DNA of 64,000 nucleotides from Dactylosporangium fulvum (GTDB lineage: Bacteria; Actinomycetota; Actinomycetes; Mycobacteriales; Micromonosporaceae). This document shows positions 39,766 to 47,791 of this stretch, in pieces. Positions within the stretch are counted from its first letter, which is position 1. Each line of letters opens with the position of its first letter. Location of the stretch: NCBI RefSeq assembly GCF_025137375.1, contig NZ_CP073720.1, forward strand, positions 1,636,501 to 1,700,500. The letters are read 5' to 3'. Under the pieces are notes generated by a model that was not told where the DNA came from, did not search any database, and worked only from the letters and a program-made list of their open reading frames with translations. Position numbers and translations under genes: made by a program.

Positions 39766-40224
39766 ATGACGGAAGGAGTGGGGCTCACCGACCGCTGGGC
39801 GGCTCGGGTGCTCCTGCTCGATCCGGCGGGGCGCGTGCTGCTGCTGCACGGCTGCGATCCGGCTCGTCCATCCCACCAGTACTGGTTCACGGTGGGCGGC
39901 GGGCTGGAGCCGGGGGAGACCCTGGTCGAGGCGGCGATCCGCGAGACCTTCGAGGAGACCGGGCTGCGCGTCGCGGCGGCCGATCTGGAGGGTCCGGTGC
40001 GTAGCGACGTGGTCCGCTTTCCGTTCGACGGCCAGTGGTATACGCAGGAGCAGTCCTTCTTCGTGGTGCGTACGCTTGCATTTGAAGTTGATTTGACGCA
40101 TTTGGGCGAGTATGAGATCGGCAGCATAGACATAGGTCGATGGTGGTCGATCGATGAGCTGACGGCCACCTCGGAGCGGTACTACCCGGAGGACCTCGTC
40201 GCGCTGCTGCGGGAGGTGGGGTGA
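39766..40224 (+). CDS. Nudix hydrolase
   Basis: The 152-residue Nudix pyrophosphohydrolase has a complete Nudix box beginning GGGLEPGETLVEAAIRETF and continuing EETGL, with all metal-binding glutamates. Upstream, the AARVLLLDPAGRVLLLHG strand is typical. The substrate is a nucleoside diphosphate derivative of unknown type. Its stop overlaps the rnhB GTG (GTGA). Confidence 0.9.
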   Translation: MTEGVGLTDRWAARVLLLDPAGRVLLLHGCDPARPSHQYWFTVGGGLEPGETLVEAAIRETFEETGLRVAAADLEGPVRSDVVRFPFDGQWYTQEQSFFVVRTLAFEVDLTHLGEYEIGSIDIGRWWSIDELTATSERYYPEDLVALLREVG

Positions 40225-40973
40225 CGATGCTCGCGCCACCGCGCACCGTCGTGCACCGTGCCGCCGGCCTGTGGGCACTGGAGCGGGCGTTGCAGCGCCG
40301 AGGCTTCGACCGGGTCGCCGGGGCCGACGAGGCGGGACGGGGCGCCTGCGCCGGGCCGCTCGTGGTCGCCGCGGTCGTGCTGCCGCAGGGCCGGCGCGGC
40401 GAGATCGAGGAGCTCAACGACTCGAAGCTGCTGACGCCCGCCGCCCGCGACCGGATCTACGACGAGGTTGTCGCCCGGGCCGAGGCGTGGTCCGTGGTCG
40501 TGATCCCGCCCGGTGACATCGACCGCCGCGGCCTGCACGTGTGCAACCTGGCCGGGATGCGCCGCGCGTTCGCCGGGCTGGCGGTGCGGCCCGACTACGT
40601 GCTGACCGACGGCTTCCGTGTCGACGGTCTCGGGGCGCCGGGCCTGGCGGTGTGGAAGGGCGACCAGGTCGCCGCCTGCGTAGCCGCGGCCAGCGTGGTG
40701 GCGAAGGTCACCCGGGACCGGATCATGCAGGAGCTGCACACGACGTACCCGCAATACGGCTTCAACGAGCACAAAGGCTATTCGACGCCGGATCACACGG
40801 CGGCACTTGCGGCGCACGGGCCGTGCGCCGAGCATCGTTTCTCATATGCGAACGTGGCAGCGGTAGAGCGGCCGGGCCAAAGGCGCGGTAACGTCGGCGT
40901 GGCGCCCGGCGAGGCCGCACGGGTGCCGGCGCAAGTGGGCGACAATGTGGCTATGGAAGGCGGACCGCGATGA
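40221..40973 (+). CDS. rnhB: ribonuclease HII
   Basis: The 250-residue enzyme cleaves RNA in RNA-DNA hybrids and single ribonucleotides in DNA. The active-site motif GADEAGRGACAGP has Asp36 and Glu37; further blocks are LNDSKLLTPAAR, DYVLTDGF and AAASVVAKVTRDRIM, followed by YGFNEHKGYST. The last 40 residues are a less conserved tail. GTG 40221 overlaps the Nudix stop, and the stop overlaps the DUF2469 ATG. Confidence 0.95.
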   Translation: MTMLAPPRTVVHRAAGLWALERALQRRGFDRVAGADEAGRGACAGPLVVAAVVLPQGRRGEIEELNDSKLLTPAARDRIYDEVVARAEAWSVVVIPPGDIDRRGLHVCNLAGMRRAFAGLAVRPDYVLTDGFRVDGLGAPGLAVWKGDQVAACVAAASVVAKVTRDRIMQELHTTYPQYGFNEHKGYSTPDHTAALAAHGPCAEHRFSYANVAAVERPGQRRGNVGVAPGEAARVPAQVGDNVAMEGGPR

Positions 40974-41290
40974 GCGCCGAAGATCTCGAGAAGTACGAAA
41001 CCGAGATGGAACTCCAGCTCTACCGGGAGTATCGCGACATCGTCCGCCAGTTCTCCTACGTGGTGGAGACCGAGCGCCGGTTCTACCTGGCCAATCAGGT
41101 CGACCTGCACGTGCGCAACTCGGACGGCGAGGTCTACTTCGAGGTCGAGATGCACGACGCCTGGGTCTGGGACATGTACCGTCCGGCCCGCTTCGTGAAG
41201 AACGTCCGTGTGATGACCTTCAAGGACGTCAACGTCGAGGAGCTGGAGAAGCCCGACATCGCGCTGCCGGACAACGGCTTCGGCAGCTGA
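40970..41290 (+). CDS. DUF2469 family protein
   Basis: The 106-residue protein matches the actinobacterial DUF2469 family (Rv2901c in M. tuberculosis). It begins MSAEDLEKYETEMELQLYRE and has the conserved VVETERRFYLANQVDL and EMHDAWVWDMYRPARFVK. It is acidic, soluble, and of unknown function. It follows rnhB with a 4-base overlap exactly as in Mycobacterium, where rnhB-DUF2469-yraN-comM-dprA form a syntenic row. Confidence 0.9.
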   Translation: MSAEDLEKYETEMELQLYREYRDIVRQFSYVVETERRFYLANQVDLHVRNSDGEVYFEVEMHDAWVWDMYRPARFVKNVRVMTFKDVNVEELEKPDIALPDNGFGS

Positions 41291-41320
41291 GCCCCGTGCC
41301 GGCGGCGGGTCCTGTGCGCG

Positions 41321-41506
41321 TCAGCGCCGGACCCGCCATGGATCGGTGCGCTTGATCTTGTTGTAGAGATACCAGCCGCCGCCGACCACCAGCGCGCCGA
41401 CGATCAGGTAGAAGACGGCGCCGAACAGCATTTTGATCAGCCACCAGGCGACGATCCCGACGAGGATGAGCGCGGCGGTGGCCAGCAGGATCTTCACGGC
41501 GTTCAT
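41321..41506 (-). CDS. small membrane protein
   Basis: A 61-residue protein has one or two hydrophobic segments (residues 4-25 and 28-47) and a basic tail KIKRTDPWRVRR. It starts at ATG 41506 within a frame that is open further upstream; this start is preferred because it begins the hydrophobic protein and lies clear of the TTGTCCACA motifs at 41526-41552. No family is recognised. Confidence 0.6.
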   Translation of the reverse strand: MNAVKILLATAALILVGIVAWWLIKMLFGAVFYLIVGALVVGGGWYLYNKIKRTDPWRVRR

Positions 41507-41525
41507 GTGACCGATGGTCGCACAC

Positions 41526-41552
41526 TTGTCCACAAGGCCCGTGTCGTCCACA
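41526..41552 (+). promoter_or_regulatory. paired TTGTCCACA-type motif, site A
   Basis: TTGTCCACA (41526-41534) and TCGTCCACA (41544-41552) are in direct orientation, 18 bp start to start, ending 55 bp before the M23 gene start. They resemble high-GC actinobacterial DnaA boxes. The same arrangement is at 45832-45858. Confidence 0.55.
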
Positions 41553-41606
41553 GTTCGGGCCGGTGGCGGTTGCCGGGGCCGGGCCGGTTCGGCGAGGCTG
41601 CGCGGC

Positions 41607-42122
41607 GTGTTGAGGCTTCCGCTCAGGCTCCTTGTCATCGTCGCTGTCGCGGCCGCGTCCTGTCTTCCCGGTCTTCCCGGCGGCCTGCCGGCCGTGGCGG
41701 CACCTTCCCCGGCCGTGTTCCGGTCACCCATGGCCGGTCCTCTCTCCGTCACCCGGCGGTTCGAGTCGCCGCCCGATCCCTATGCCGCGGGCCATCGTGG
41801 CGTCGACCTGGCCGGGACGCCCGGGGCGCAGGTGCTGAGCGCGGGTCCCGGTGTCGTCGCGTTCGCCGGACCGGTCGCCGGGCGGTCCGTCATCAGCGTC
41901 GACCACCCCGGCGGCCTGCGGACCACCTATGAGCCGGTCGACCCGGCCGTGCGGGCCGGCACCGTGGTCGCCGCCGGCACGCCGCTCGGTGCTCTGCATG
42001 CCGGCCATCCGGGCTGTCCCGCGGCGGCCTGCCTGCACTGGGGCCTGCGCGCCGGCGACACCTACCTCGACCCGCTGAGCCTCCTGCGCCGCGGCCGGGT
42101 CCGGCTGCTGCCGCTCACCTGA
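41607..42122 (+). CDS. exported M23-family peptidase-like protein
   Basis: The 171-residue protein has an N-terminal signal peptide (about 1-33) and a LytM/M23 domain. The zinc ligand pair is seen in AGHRGVDLAGTPG (HxxxD). The C-terminal motif, usually HxH, reads ACLHWGLRAG: the second His (zinc ligand) is kept but the first, catalytic His is Cys. The protein may be a non-catalytic activator of wall hydrolases or an atypical enzyme. The start is uncertain; GTG 41607 gives the best signal peptide. In Mycobacterium an M23 gene (Rv2891) also sits beside rpsB. Confidence 0.75.
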   Translation: MLRLPLRLLVIVAVAAASCLPGLPGGLPAVAAPSPAVFRSPMAGPLSVTRRFESPPDPYAAGHRGVDLAGTPGAQVLSAGPGVVAFAGPVAGRSVISVDHPGGLRTTYEPVDPAVRAGTVVAAGTPLGALHAGHPGCPAAACLHWGLRAGDTYLDPLSLLRRGRVRLLPLT

Positions 42123-43293
42123 TGAGCTTCGGCAGGCCGTCGGCGAGGCGCTGGAAGTCGTCCACGCGGTTGTACACCTGGGCCGACAGCCGCAGATATC
42201 CGCGTCCGTGCCACGCCGCCAGCCCGACCTCGGCGCTCAGCTCGTCGGAGATCCGCCGCCGCAGCGCGACCGCCGACGTCAGGTCGGCGGCGACACCCGG
42301 GGGCAGTGGCACCAGCGTCATCGGCAGCCCGGTCGCCGGGAGCACCTCGACGCCGAGGGCGTCGGCGACGAGGCGCCGGCCGTGCTCAGCAAGGGCCGTG
42401 TTGTGCCGCCGAACGGTCTCGAGGCCCAGCGACCGGAGCACGAAGAGCCCGGTCGGCGCGGCCAGCCAGGGGGTGTAGTCATGGGCGCCGAGCCACTCGA
42501 GGCTCGCCGGGAAGCCGGCCTCCGTCGACCAGGAGAGCACCAGCGGGCGGATTCGGGCGCGCCAGGCGGGTGCCACGGCCAGCAGGGCCGTGCCGCGGGG
42601 CGCGTAGGCCCACTTGTGGAGGTTGCCCACCCAGAAGTCGGCGTCGAGCTCGCGGACCGGCTCGTCGAGCAGTCCCGGGCCGTGCGCGGCGTCGATGTGG
42701 ATCGCGACCCGCTCGCCGTGCGCGGCTCGCACAGCCTCGATGATCCGCCTGACCGGAAACACCTGGGCGGTGGCGGCGGTGATCAGGTCGACGATCACCA
42801 GCCGGGTGCGCGGCGTGATCGCGGCCAGCACCGCCGCCGTCACAGTGGCGTCGTCGGCCACCAGCGGCACGGGCGCGACCCGATGGACCGCACCGGTGCG
42901 CCGGCAGATCTCGTCGACCGCGAGATCCACAGCGCCGTAGCCGTGGTCCGTGGTGACGATCTCGTCGTCGGCGGCGAGGCCGAGGCTGGACAGCACGATC
43001 GACGTGCCCGTGCTGGCGTTGTTGACGAGCGCGCTGCCGTCCGGGTCGGCCCCGACGAAGGTCGCCAGGTGCCGGCGGACGTGGGTGATCCGCTCCTCCA
43101 GGCCGACGCTGAAGAAGCGGTGCGGATTGGCTTCCATCTCGTCGCGGAGCCGCTGCTGGGCACGTTGCACGGCGATCGGCACCATCCCGAACGACCCGTG
43201 GTTGAGCTGCGCCACGGACGCGTCGTTGGAGAACAGCAGCCGCGCGCCGGGAATCGGCTGCGGTGCGTCAGGCGCGGGGATGGGCTTGTTCAT
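42115..43293 (-). CDS. class V aminotransferase (isopenicillin-N epimerase-like)
   Basis: The 392-residue PLP enzyme is of the class V/cysteine-desulfurase-like fold. [18 protein letters not shown] and [14 protein letters not shown] are typical of isopenicillin N epimerase-like members. DAAHGPGLL gives the PLP-ring Asp/His region. The Schiff-base Lys227 lies in [13 protein letters not shown]. The substrate cannot be assigned. It overlaps the end of xerC by 26 bp on the same strand, and its 3' end meets the M23 gene (8-base overlap). Confidence 0.85.
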   Translation of the reverse strand: MNKPIPAPDAPQPIPGARLLFSNDASVAQLNHGSFGMVPIAVQRAQQRLRDEMEANPHRFFSVGLEERITHVRRHLATFVGADPDGSALVNNASTGTSIVLSSLGLAADDEIVTTDHGYGAVDLAVDEICRRTGAVHRVAPVPLVADDATVTAAVLAAITPRTRLVIVDLITAATAQVFPVRRIIEAVRAAHGERVAIHIDAAHGPGLLDEPVRELDADFWVGNLHKWAYAPRGTALLAVAPAWRARIRPLVLSWSTEAGFPASLEWLGAHDYTPWLAAPTGLFVLRSLGLETVRRHNTALAEHGRRLVADALGVEVLPATGLPMTLVPLPPGVAADLTSAVALRRRISDELSAEVGLAAWHGRGYLRLSAQVYNRVDDFQRLADGLPKLIR

Positions 43294-44206
43294 ATGCGGC
43301 ACGCAATCGCTCGATCGACACATGAGTGTAGATCTGCGTGCTCGACAGGGAGGCGTGTCCGAGCAGTTCCTGCACCGAGCGCAGGTCGGCGCCGCCCTCC
43401 AGCAGGTGCGTCGCGGCGGAGTGGCGCAGATCGTGCGGTGACGTGTGGGGCAGGCCCGCCGCGCGGGCGTATCCGTCGACGAGCCGCCGCGCCGCCGTCG
43501 CCTGCAGCCGGGCACCCCGCGCACCGAGCACCAGCGCGTTGCCGCTGCGCTCGTTCGCGAGGGCCGGGCGGCCGTGCCGCAGCCACGCGGTGAGCGCCTG
43601 GTCGGCCGGCAGACCGTAGGGCACGGCACGCTCCTTGTCGCCCTTGCCGACCACCCGCACGACGCGGCGCATCCGGTCGACGTCACCCAGGTCGAGCCCG
43701 CACAGCTCGCTGACGCGGATGCCGGTGGCGTAGAGCAGCTCCAGGACGAGGCGGTCGCGGAGTCCGACCGCGTCGGGCCGGGCGTTGGCCGCGGTGACGA
43801 GCGCCTCGGCCTGGTCCGCGCGCAGCACGGTCGGCAGGTCGCGGTGGGCCTTCGGACTGGCCAGCCGTTGCCCGGGATCGGTCTCGGTCAGCCCTTCGCG
43901 GTGTGCCCACGCGGTGAAGGTCCGGGCGGCGGCCGCGTGCCGGGCCAGGCTCGTCCGCGCGTGGCCGGCGGCCCTGCGCCGGGCGAGCCATCCACGCAGG
44001 ACGGGGAGCGTCAGCTCGGCCGGCCGGGCGGCACCGCCGCGGGCGGCGTGGTCAAGCAGCGACACGACATCGCCGACATAGGCGCGGACCGTGTGGACCG
44101 AGCGGTTGCGCTCGGCGGCGAGATGGCGGGCGAACTCGTCGACCGCCTCGCGCATGGCCTCCGGCAGGGCGGCATGCAGCTCCTGTACGGCCTTCGGCGC
44201 GGTCAC
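43268..44206 (-). CDS. xerC: tyrosine recombinase XerC
   Basis: The 312-residue integrase-type recombinase resolves chromosome dimers at dif with XerD. The N-terminal SAM-like core-binding domain is followed by the catalytic domain with Arg164 ([11 protein letters not shown]), Lys188 (GKGDKER), His258/Arg261 ([13 protein letters not shown]), His284 ([10 protein letters not shown]) and nucleophile Tyr293 (IYTHVS). All six residues are present. Synteny with dprA and rpsB matches Rv2894c. GTG 44206 overlaps the preceding gene's stop (GTGA). Confidence 0.93.
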   Translation of the reverse strand: MTAPKAVQELHAALPEAMREAVDEFARHLAAERNRSVHTVRAYVGDVVSLLDHAARGGAARPAELTLPVLRGWLARRRAAGHARTSLARHAAAARTFTAWAHREGLTETDPGQRLASPKAHRDLPTVLRADQAEALVTAANARPDAVGLRDRLVLELLYATGIRVSELCGLDLGDVDRMRRVVRVVGKGDKERAVPYGLPADQALTAWLRHGRPALANERSGNALVLGARGARLQATAARRLVDGYARAAGLPHTSPHDLRHSAATHLLEGGADLRSVQELLGHASLSSTQIYTHVSIERLRAAYEQAHPRA

Positions 44207-44559
44207 CGGCGCTGCTGCTCTTCGAGGAACCGCTCGATCAGGCCGCGCACGACGGCGGCCATCGTGAACCCGTGCTCGGCGCACCAGGCCCGCAGCTCTG
44301 CGTGCCGGTCCGTGGGCAGCCGAAACGTCACCAGCTGGCTCTCCTCGCCGACGGGCAGCGCGCCACCGAGGGCCTGCAACTGGACCGGCCGCAGCTCAGG
44401 CGTGCCGATCAGCGCCCGTCCGCGCAGCTCGGGGCTGGCGAGCAGCTCCGAGTGCCCGGTGGGGCCGGTGCGGCCCAGCAGCCAGACGGTGATCTCCTGC
44501 CGGCTCTCCGGCGGCAGGGTCTCGAGCAGTGCGACGAGTTTGTCAGCGGGCCCTGTCAT
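44203..44559 (-). CDS. conserved hypothetical, ribbon-helix-helix-like C-terminus
   Basis: The 118-residue protein has an N-terminal [21 protein letters not shown] helical stretch, a middle with [10 protein letters not shown], and a C-terminal [18 protein letters not shown]...[13 protein letters not shown] that looks like a ribbon-helix-helix fold. It could bind DNA or protein. It lies between an ACT-domain gene and xerC, overlapping both by 4 bases, so the three form one transcription unit. Confidence 0.65.
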   Translation of the reverse strand: MTGPADKLVALLETLPPESRQEITVWLLGRTGPTGHSELLASPELRGRALIGTPELRPVQLQALGGALPVGEESQLVTFRLPTDRHAELRAWCAEHGFTMAAVVRGLIERFLEEQQRR

Positions 44560-44813
44560 AGCTCCACGATAGCGGCCGCTATCGACACGTCCAGGACCCG
44601 AACGCCCTGGATCTCTTCGAGCAGGGCGGGTAGCGACCGGTCGATCACGACGCCGGGCACACTCACGGTGAACTCGTCCGTCGCCACCTGACCGTCCCGG
44701 CTCAGCACCCGCATCTGCCGGATGTCCACGCCGAGACGGCCCAGCAGCGTGGTGACCTGACCGAGTGAGCCGGGCCGGTCGGGCAGTTGCACGATCAGCT
44801 GACGTAGCGACAT
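44556..44813 (-). CDS. ACT domain-containing protein
   Basis: The 85-residue protein consists of one ACT domain: LRQLIVQLPDRPGSLGQVTTLL is the classical ligand-binding N-terminus (DRPGxLxxV) and the second strand is RQMRVLSRD. ACT domains bind amino acids or similar ligands to regulate partners. It is the first gene of the ACT-RHH-xerC unit and is divergent from the MarR-GNAT gene. Confidence 0.8.
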   Translation of the reverse strand: MSLRQLIVQLPDRPGSLGQVTTLLGRLGVDIRQMRVLSRDGQVATDEFTVSVPGVVIDRSLPALLEEIQGVRVLDVSIAAAIVEL

Positions 44814-44883
44814 GGGGCAAGCCTGACCACCGGGCGTTTCCGGGCAGTTACGACGCCACGTCCCACGGCTTTCCGATTAATCG

Positions 44884-44917
44884 TTGACGAAGTCAAGTAA
44901 TCGCATGACGATGTCAA
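44884..44917 (+). promoter_or_regulatory. twin palindromes on the MarR-GNAT promoter
   Basis: TTGACGAAGTCAA (44884-44896) and ATGACGATGTCAA (44905-44917) are palindromic at their TGAC/GTCA cores, centres 21 bp apart. A -35-like TTGACG (44884-44889) and -10-like GACGAT (44907-44912), 17 bp apart, overlap them. They are probably operators for autoregulation by the MarR domain. Confidence 0.55.
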
Positions 44918-44919
44918 TC

Positions 44920-45864
44920 ATGACTATCGACACGGTTGCGGCGGTGCGGCAGTTCAGCCGCTTCTACACGAACCTGATCGGTGTCCTGCGTGCCGGGCTG
45001 CGCGACTCGCCGTTCTCGCTCGCCGAGGGCCGGGTCCTGTTCGAGCTGGCCAACGCGCCCGCCACGCTGGACGTCGCCGACCTGCGGCAGCGGCTCGACA
45101 TAGACGCGGGATACCTCAGCCGGATCCTCGGCCGCTTCGAGGCCGACGGACTGGCGGTCCGCGAGCGTTCCGACACGGACGCGCGCCGGCAACGCATCCG
45201 GCTGCTGGAGGCGGGCCGCGCCGCGGCCGCCGACCTGGGTGCCCGCTCGGACACGCAGGTGCACGACCTGCTGTCCACCGTCAGCGAGACCGACCAGCGG
45301 CGGCTCGCCGGCGCGATGGGCACGATCGAGTCCATCCTGGGTGGCGCGCCGGCGCCGCGGACGGTCGTCCTGCGCCCGCTCGGCCCCGGCGACCTCGGCT
45401 GGGTGGTCCAGCGGCACGGCGTCCTCTACGCCGGGGAGTACGGGTGGGACGATACCTTCGAGGCGATGGTCGCCCGCATCGTCGCGGACTACGCCGAGTC
45501 CCACGATCCGCGCCGCGAGCACGCCTGGATCGCCGAGGTCGACGACGTGCCGGTCGGGTCGATCTTCTGCGTGCGCGAGTCGGCGGAGACGGCCAAGCTC
45601 CGGCTGCTGTTCGTCGACCGGGAGGCCCGTGGACTGGGTGTCGGAAGCCGCCTGGTCGACGAGTGCGTGCGGTTCGCCACCCGGGCGGGTTACCGCGAGA
45701 TGGTCCTCTTCACCCACGACGTCCTCGCCGACGCCCGGCGCATCTACCAGCGGGCGGGTTTCGTGCTCGACAGCGAGGAGCGCAAACCCGCCTACGGCCA
45801 GGACCTGGTCCACCAGCACTGGAAGCGCCCGTTGTCCACAAGCACCCCGTTGTCCACAGTTTGA
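44920..45864 (+). CDS. MarR-GNAT fusion protein
   Basis: The 314-residue fusion has an N-terminal MarR winged-helix DNA-binding domain (about 5-140; RQRLDIDAGYLSRILGRFEADG is cut here by the recognition helix) joined to a C-terminal GNAT acetyltransferase (about 150-300) with the acetyl-CoA loop EARGLGVGSRLVDE. The fusion could sense a ligand by acetylating it or acetylate it as part of detoxification. ATG 44920 is preferred because the earlier in-frame ATGs at 44884-44905 lie within the operator-like palindromes; the transcript may be leaderless. The 3' end contains two TTGTCCACA motifs. Confidence 0.82.
   Translation: MTIDTVAAVRQFSRFYTNLIGVLRAGLRDSPFSLAEGRVLFELANAPATLDVADLRQRLDIDAGYLSRILGRFEADGLAVRERSDTDARRQRIRLLEAGRAAAADLGARSDTQVHDLLSTVSETDQRRLAGAMGTIESILGGAPAPRTVVLRPLGPGDLGWVVQRHGVLYAGEYGWDDTFEAMVARIVADYAESHDPRREHAWIAEVDDVPVGSIFCVRESAETAKLRLLFVDREARGLGVGSRLVDECVRFATRAGYREMVLFTHDVLADARRIYQRAGFVLDSEERKPAYGQDLVHQHWKRPLSTSTPLSTV
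45832..45858 (+). promoter_or_regulatory. paired TTGTCCACA motif, site B
   Basis: Two perfect TTGTCCACA motifs (45832-45840 and 45850-45858), direct orientation, 18 bp start to start. They lie in the last codons of the MarR-GNAT gene and end 54 bp before yraN. They match site A at 41526 in spacing and in the flanking bases (AAG before, AGTT after). Confidence 0.6.
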
Positions 45865-45911
45865 TCTCCACGGGCCCGCGCCCACCCGCCCCGTTCCGGC
45901 ACAGTCGCCGC

Positions 45912-46283
45912 ATGACCCACCACAACCAGCTCGTCGGCGGCTATGGCGAGCGCCTCGCCGGTCGATATCTCATGTCTCAGGGCCTGGTCATCCTCGACCG
46001 CAACTGGCGCGGCCCGGCCGGCGTCCGCGAGATCCGCGGCGAGCTCGACCTGATCGCCCGGGACGGCGACGACATCGTGTTCGTGGAGGTCAAGACGCGC
46101 CGCAGCACGCGGTTCGGCGGGCCGGCCGAGGCGATCGTCCCCAGCAAGGCCCGCCGCCTCCGCAAGCTGGCCACGCAGTGGCTCGCGGCCAACGGCGCCG
46201 GCTACCGCGACGTCCGCTTCGACGTGATCAGCGTCTTCCTGGGCCGGACGGCCGCGGTGCAGCACCTGCGCGGAGCACTCTGA
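45912..46283 (+). CDS. yraN: UPF0102 protein YraN
   Basis: The 123-residue UPF0102 protein has a restriction-endonuclease-like fold. The nuclease-type motif is visible as IRGELDLIARDGDDIVFVEV (GExD and ExK follow, with VKTRRS). Its biological role is unsettled. ATG 45912 is chosen; its stop overlaps the comM start (TGATG). The yraN-comM-dprA order is conserved in Actinobacteria. Confidence 0.9.
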   Translation: MTHHNQLVGGYGERLAGRYLMSQGLVILDRNWRGPAGVREIRGELDLIARDGDDIVFVEVKTRRSTRFGGPAEAIVPSKARRLRKLATQWLAANGAGYRDVRFDVISVFLGRTAAVQHLRGAL

Positions 46284-47791
46284 TGGGCTACGCGAAGGTT
46301 CGCTCCGTCGCGCTGCACGGTGTTGTCGGCGAGGTCATCGTCGTGGAGGCCGACGTCGCACCCGGCCTGCCCAGCCTGATCGTGTCCGGCCTGCCCGACG
46401 CCGCCCTGAGCGAGGCCCGCGACCGGATCCGGGCCGCCGTCCACAACTCGGGCGCCAGCTGGCCCCAGCAGCGCATCACCGTCAACCTCCTGCCCGCCCA
46501 CATCCGCAAGCACGGCTCCGGCTTCGACCTCGCGATGGCCGTCGCGGTCCTCGCCGCCGGCGCCGGCCTGCCGATCGGCCGTGTCGTCGACGCGGTGGTG
46601 CTCGGCGAGCTCGGCCTGGACGGGACGCTGCGTCCGGTCCGCGGTGTGCTGCCCGCGGTCCTCGCCGCCAGCCGGGCCGGGGTCGGCTCGGCCGTCGTGC
46701 CGGTCGGCAACGCCGCCGAGGCGCGGCTGGTCCCCGACATCGAGGTCCGCGCCTCCGACAGCCTCGGTCGGCTCATCGGCTACCTCCACGGCTCGGAGCG
46801 CCTGCCCGACCCCGGCACACCACCGGCGCTGCCCGAGCCGGCCTCCCTCGACCTCGCCGACGTCCTCGGCCAGGAGCGCGGCCGACGGGTCATCGAGCTG
46901 GCCGCCGCCGGCCGCCACCACATCGCCATGTTCGGACCACCCGGCGCAGGCAAGACGATGCTCGCCCAGCGCCTGCCGGGCATCCTGCCGCAACTCGGCG
47001 ACCAGGAGGCCATCGAGGCGACGGCCCTGCACTCTGTCGCCGGGACGCTGCCGCAGGGCAACCCGTTCGTCCGTCGCCCGCCACTGCAGGCCCCGCACCA
47101 CACGGCCTCGGTCGCGGCCCTCGTCGGCGGTGGCTCGGGCCTTGCCAAGCCGGGCGCGATCAGCCTGGCCCACCACGGTGTGCTGTTCCTCGACGAGTGC
47201 GCGGAGTTCGCCCCCGGCGCACTCGACGCGCTCCGGCAGCCGCTCGAGGAGGGCGTGGTGCGCCTGCGCCGCGCATACGGCGAGACGGTCTTTCCGGCCC
47301 GCACCCAACTCGTCATGGCCGCCAACCCGTGCCCGTGCGCCCGCGAGCAGCAGTCGTGCCAGTGCCCGTCGCTCGTGCGCCGGCGCTATCTGGCGCGACT
47401 CTCCGGTCCGCTGATGGACCGGGTCGACCTCCAGGTGGACCTCGATCCGGTCCGTTCCGCCGCGCTTTTCGGCACCGAGGACGCCGAGCCGTCGAAGGCG
47501 GTGGCGGCCCGCGTGCTCCGGGCCCGCGCGGCGGCGGTCGAGCGGTGGACGCCGCACGCCCGCTCCAACGGCGAGGTGCCGAGTGCGCTGCTGCGCCATC
47601 GCCGGTTCCGCCTTCCGGCGCCGATCCTCCAGCCACTGCGGCAGGCCATGGACCAGGGCCGCCTGTCGGCGCGCGGGTTCGACCGTGTGCTCCGGGTGGC
47701 CTGGACCGCGGCGGACATCGACGGGCGGTCCACACCGGACGCCGGTGACGTCCGGGAGGCGCTGCAGATGCGGTCGCGGAGGATGCGATGA
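46283..47791 (+). CDS. comM: ComM/YifB family Mg-chelatase-like AAA+ ATPase
   Basis: The 502-residue AAA+ helicase is homologous to ComM, which promotes branch migration during natural transformation. It has an N-terminal ChlI-like domain (ALHGVVGEVIVVEADV; GLPDAALSEARDR), Walker A GPPGAGKTML (about 217), Walker B VLFLDECAEF (about 300) and a zinc-like Cys cluster CPCAREQQSCQC. The stop overlaps dprA (ATGA). Confidence 0.94.
   Translation: MGYAKVRSVALHGVVGEVIVVEADVAPGLPSLIVSGLPDAALSEARDRIRAAVHNSGASWPQQRITVNLLPAHIRKHGSGFDLAMAVAVLAAGAGLPIGRVVDAVVLGELGLDGTLRPVRGVLPAVLAASRAGVGSAVVPVGNAAEARLVPDIEVRASDSLGRLIGYLHGSERLPDPGTPPALPEPASLDLADVLGQERGRRVIELAAAGRHHIAMFGPPGAGKTMLAQRLPGILPQLGDQEAIEATALHSVAGTLPQGNPFVRRPPLQAPHHTASVAALVGGGSGLAKPGAISLAHHGVLFLDECAEFAPGALDALRQPLEEGVVRLRRAYGETVFPARTQLVMAANPCPCAREQQSCQCPSLVRRRYLARLSGPLMDRVDLQVDLDPVRSAALFGTEDAEPSKAVAARVLRARAAAVERWTPHARSNGEVPSALLRHRRFRLPAPILQPLRQAMDQGRLSARGFDRVLRVAWTAADIDGRSTPDAGDVREALQMRSRRMR

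Noticed and set aside
41526..41552. Replication origin from DnaA-like boxes
   Set aside because: There are only two boxes here and two at 45.8 kb. No dnaA, dnaN, AT-rich unwinding region or box cluster is present; a regulatory pair is more likely.
43268..44206. XerC as an integrase of a mobile element
   Set aside because: No attachment repeats or element genes are seen, and the position near dprA and rpsB is that of chromosomal xerC in Actinobacteria.
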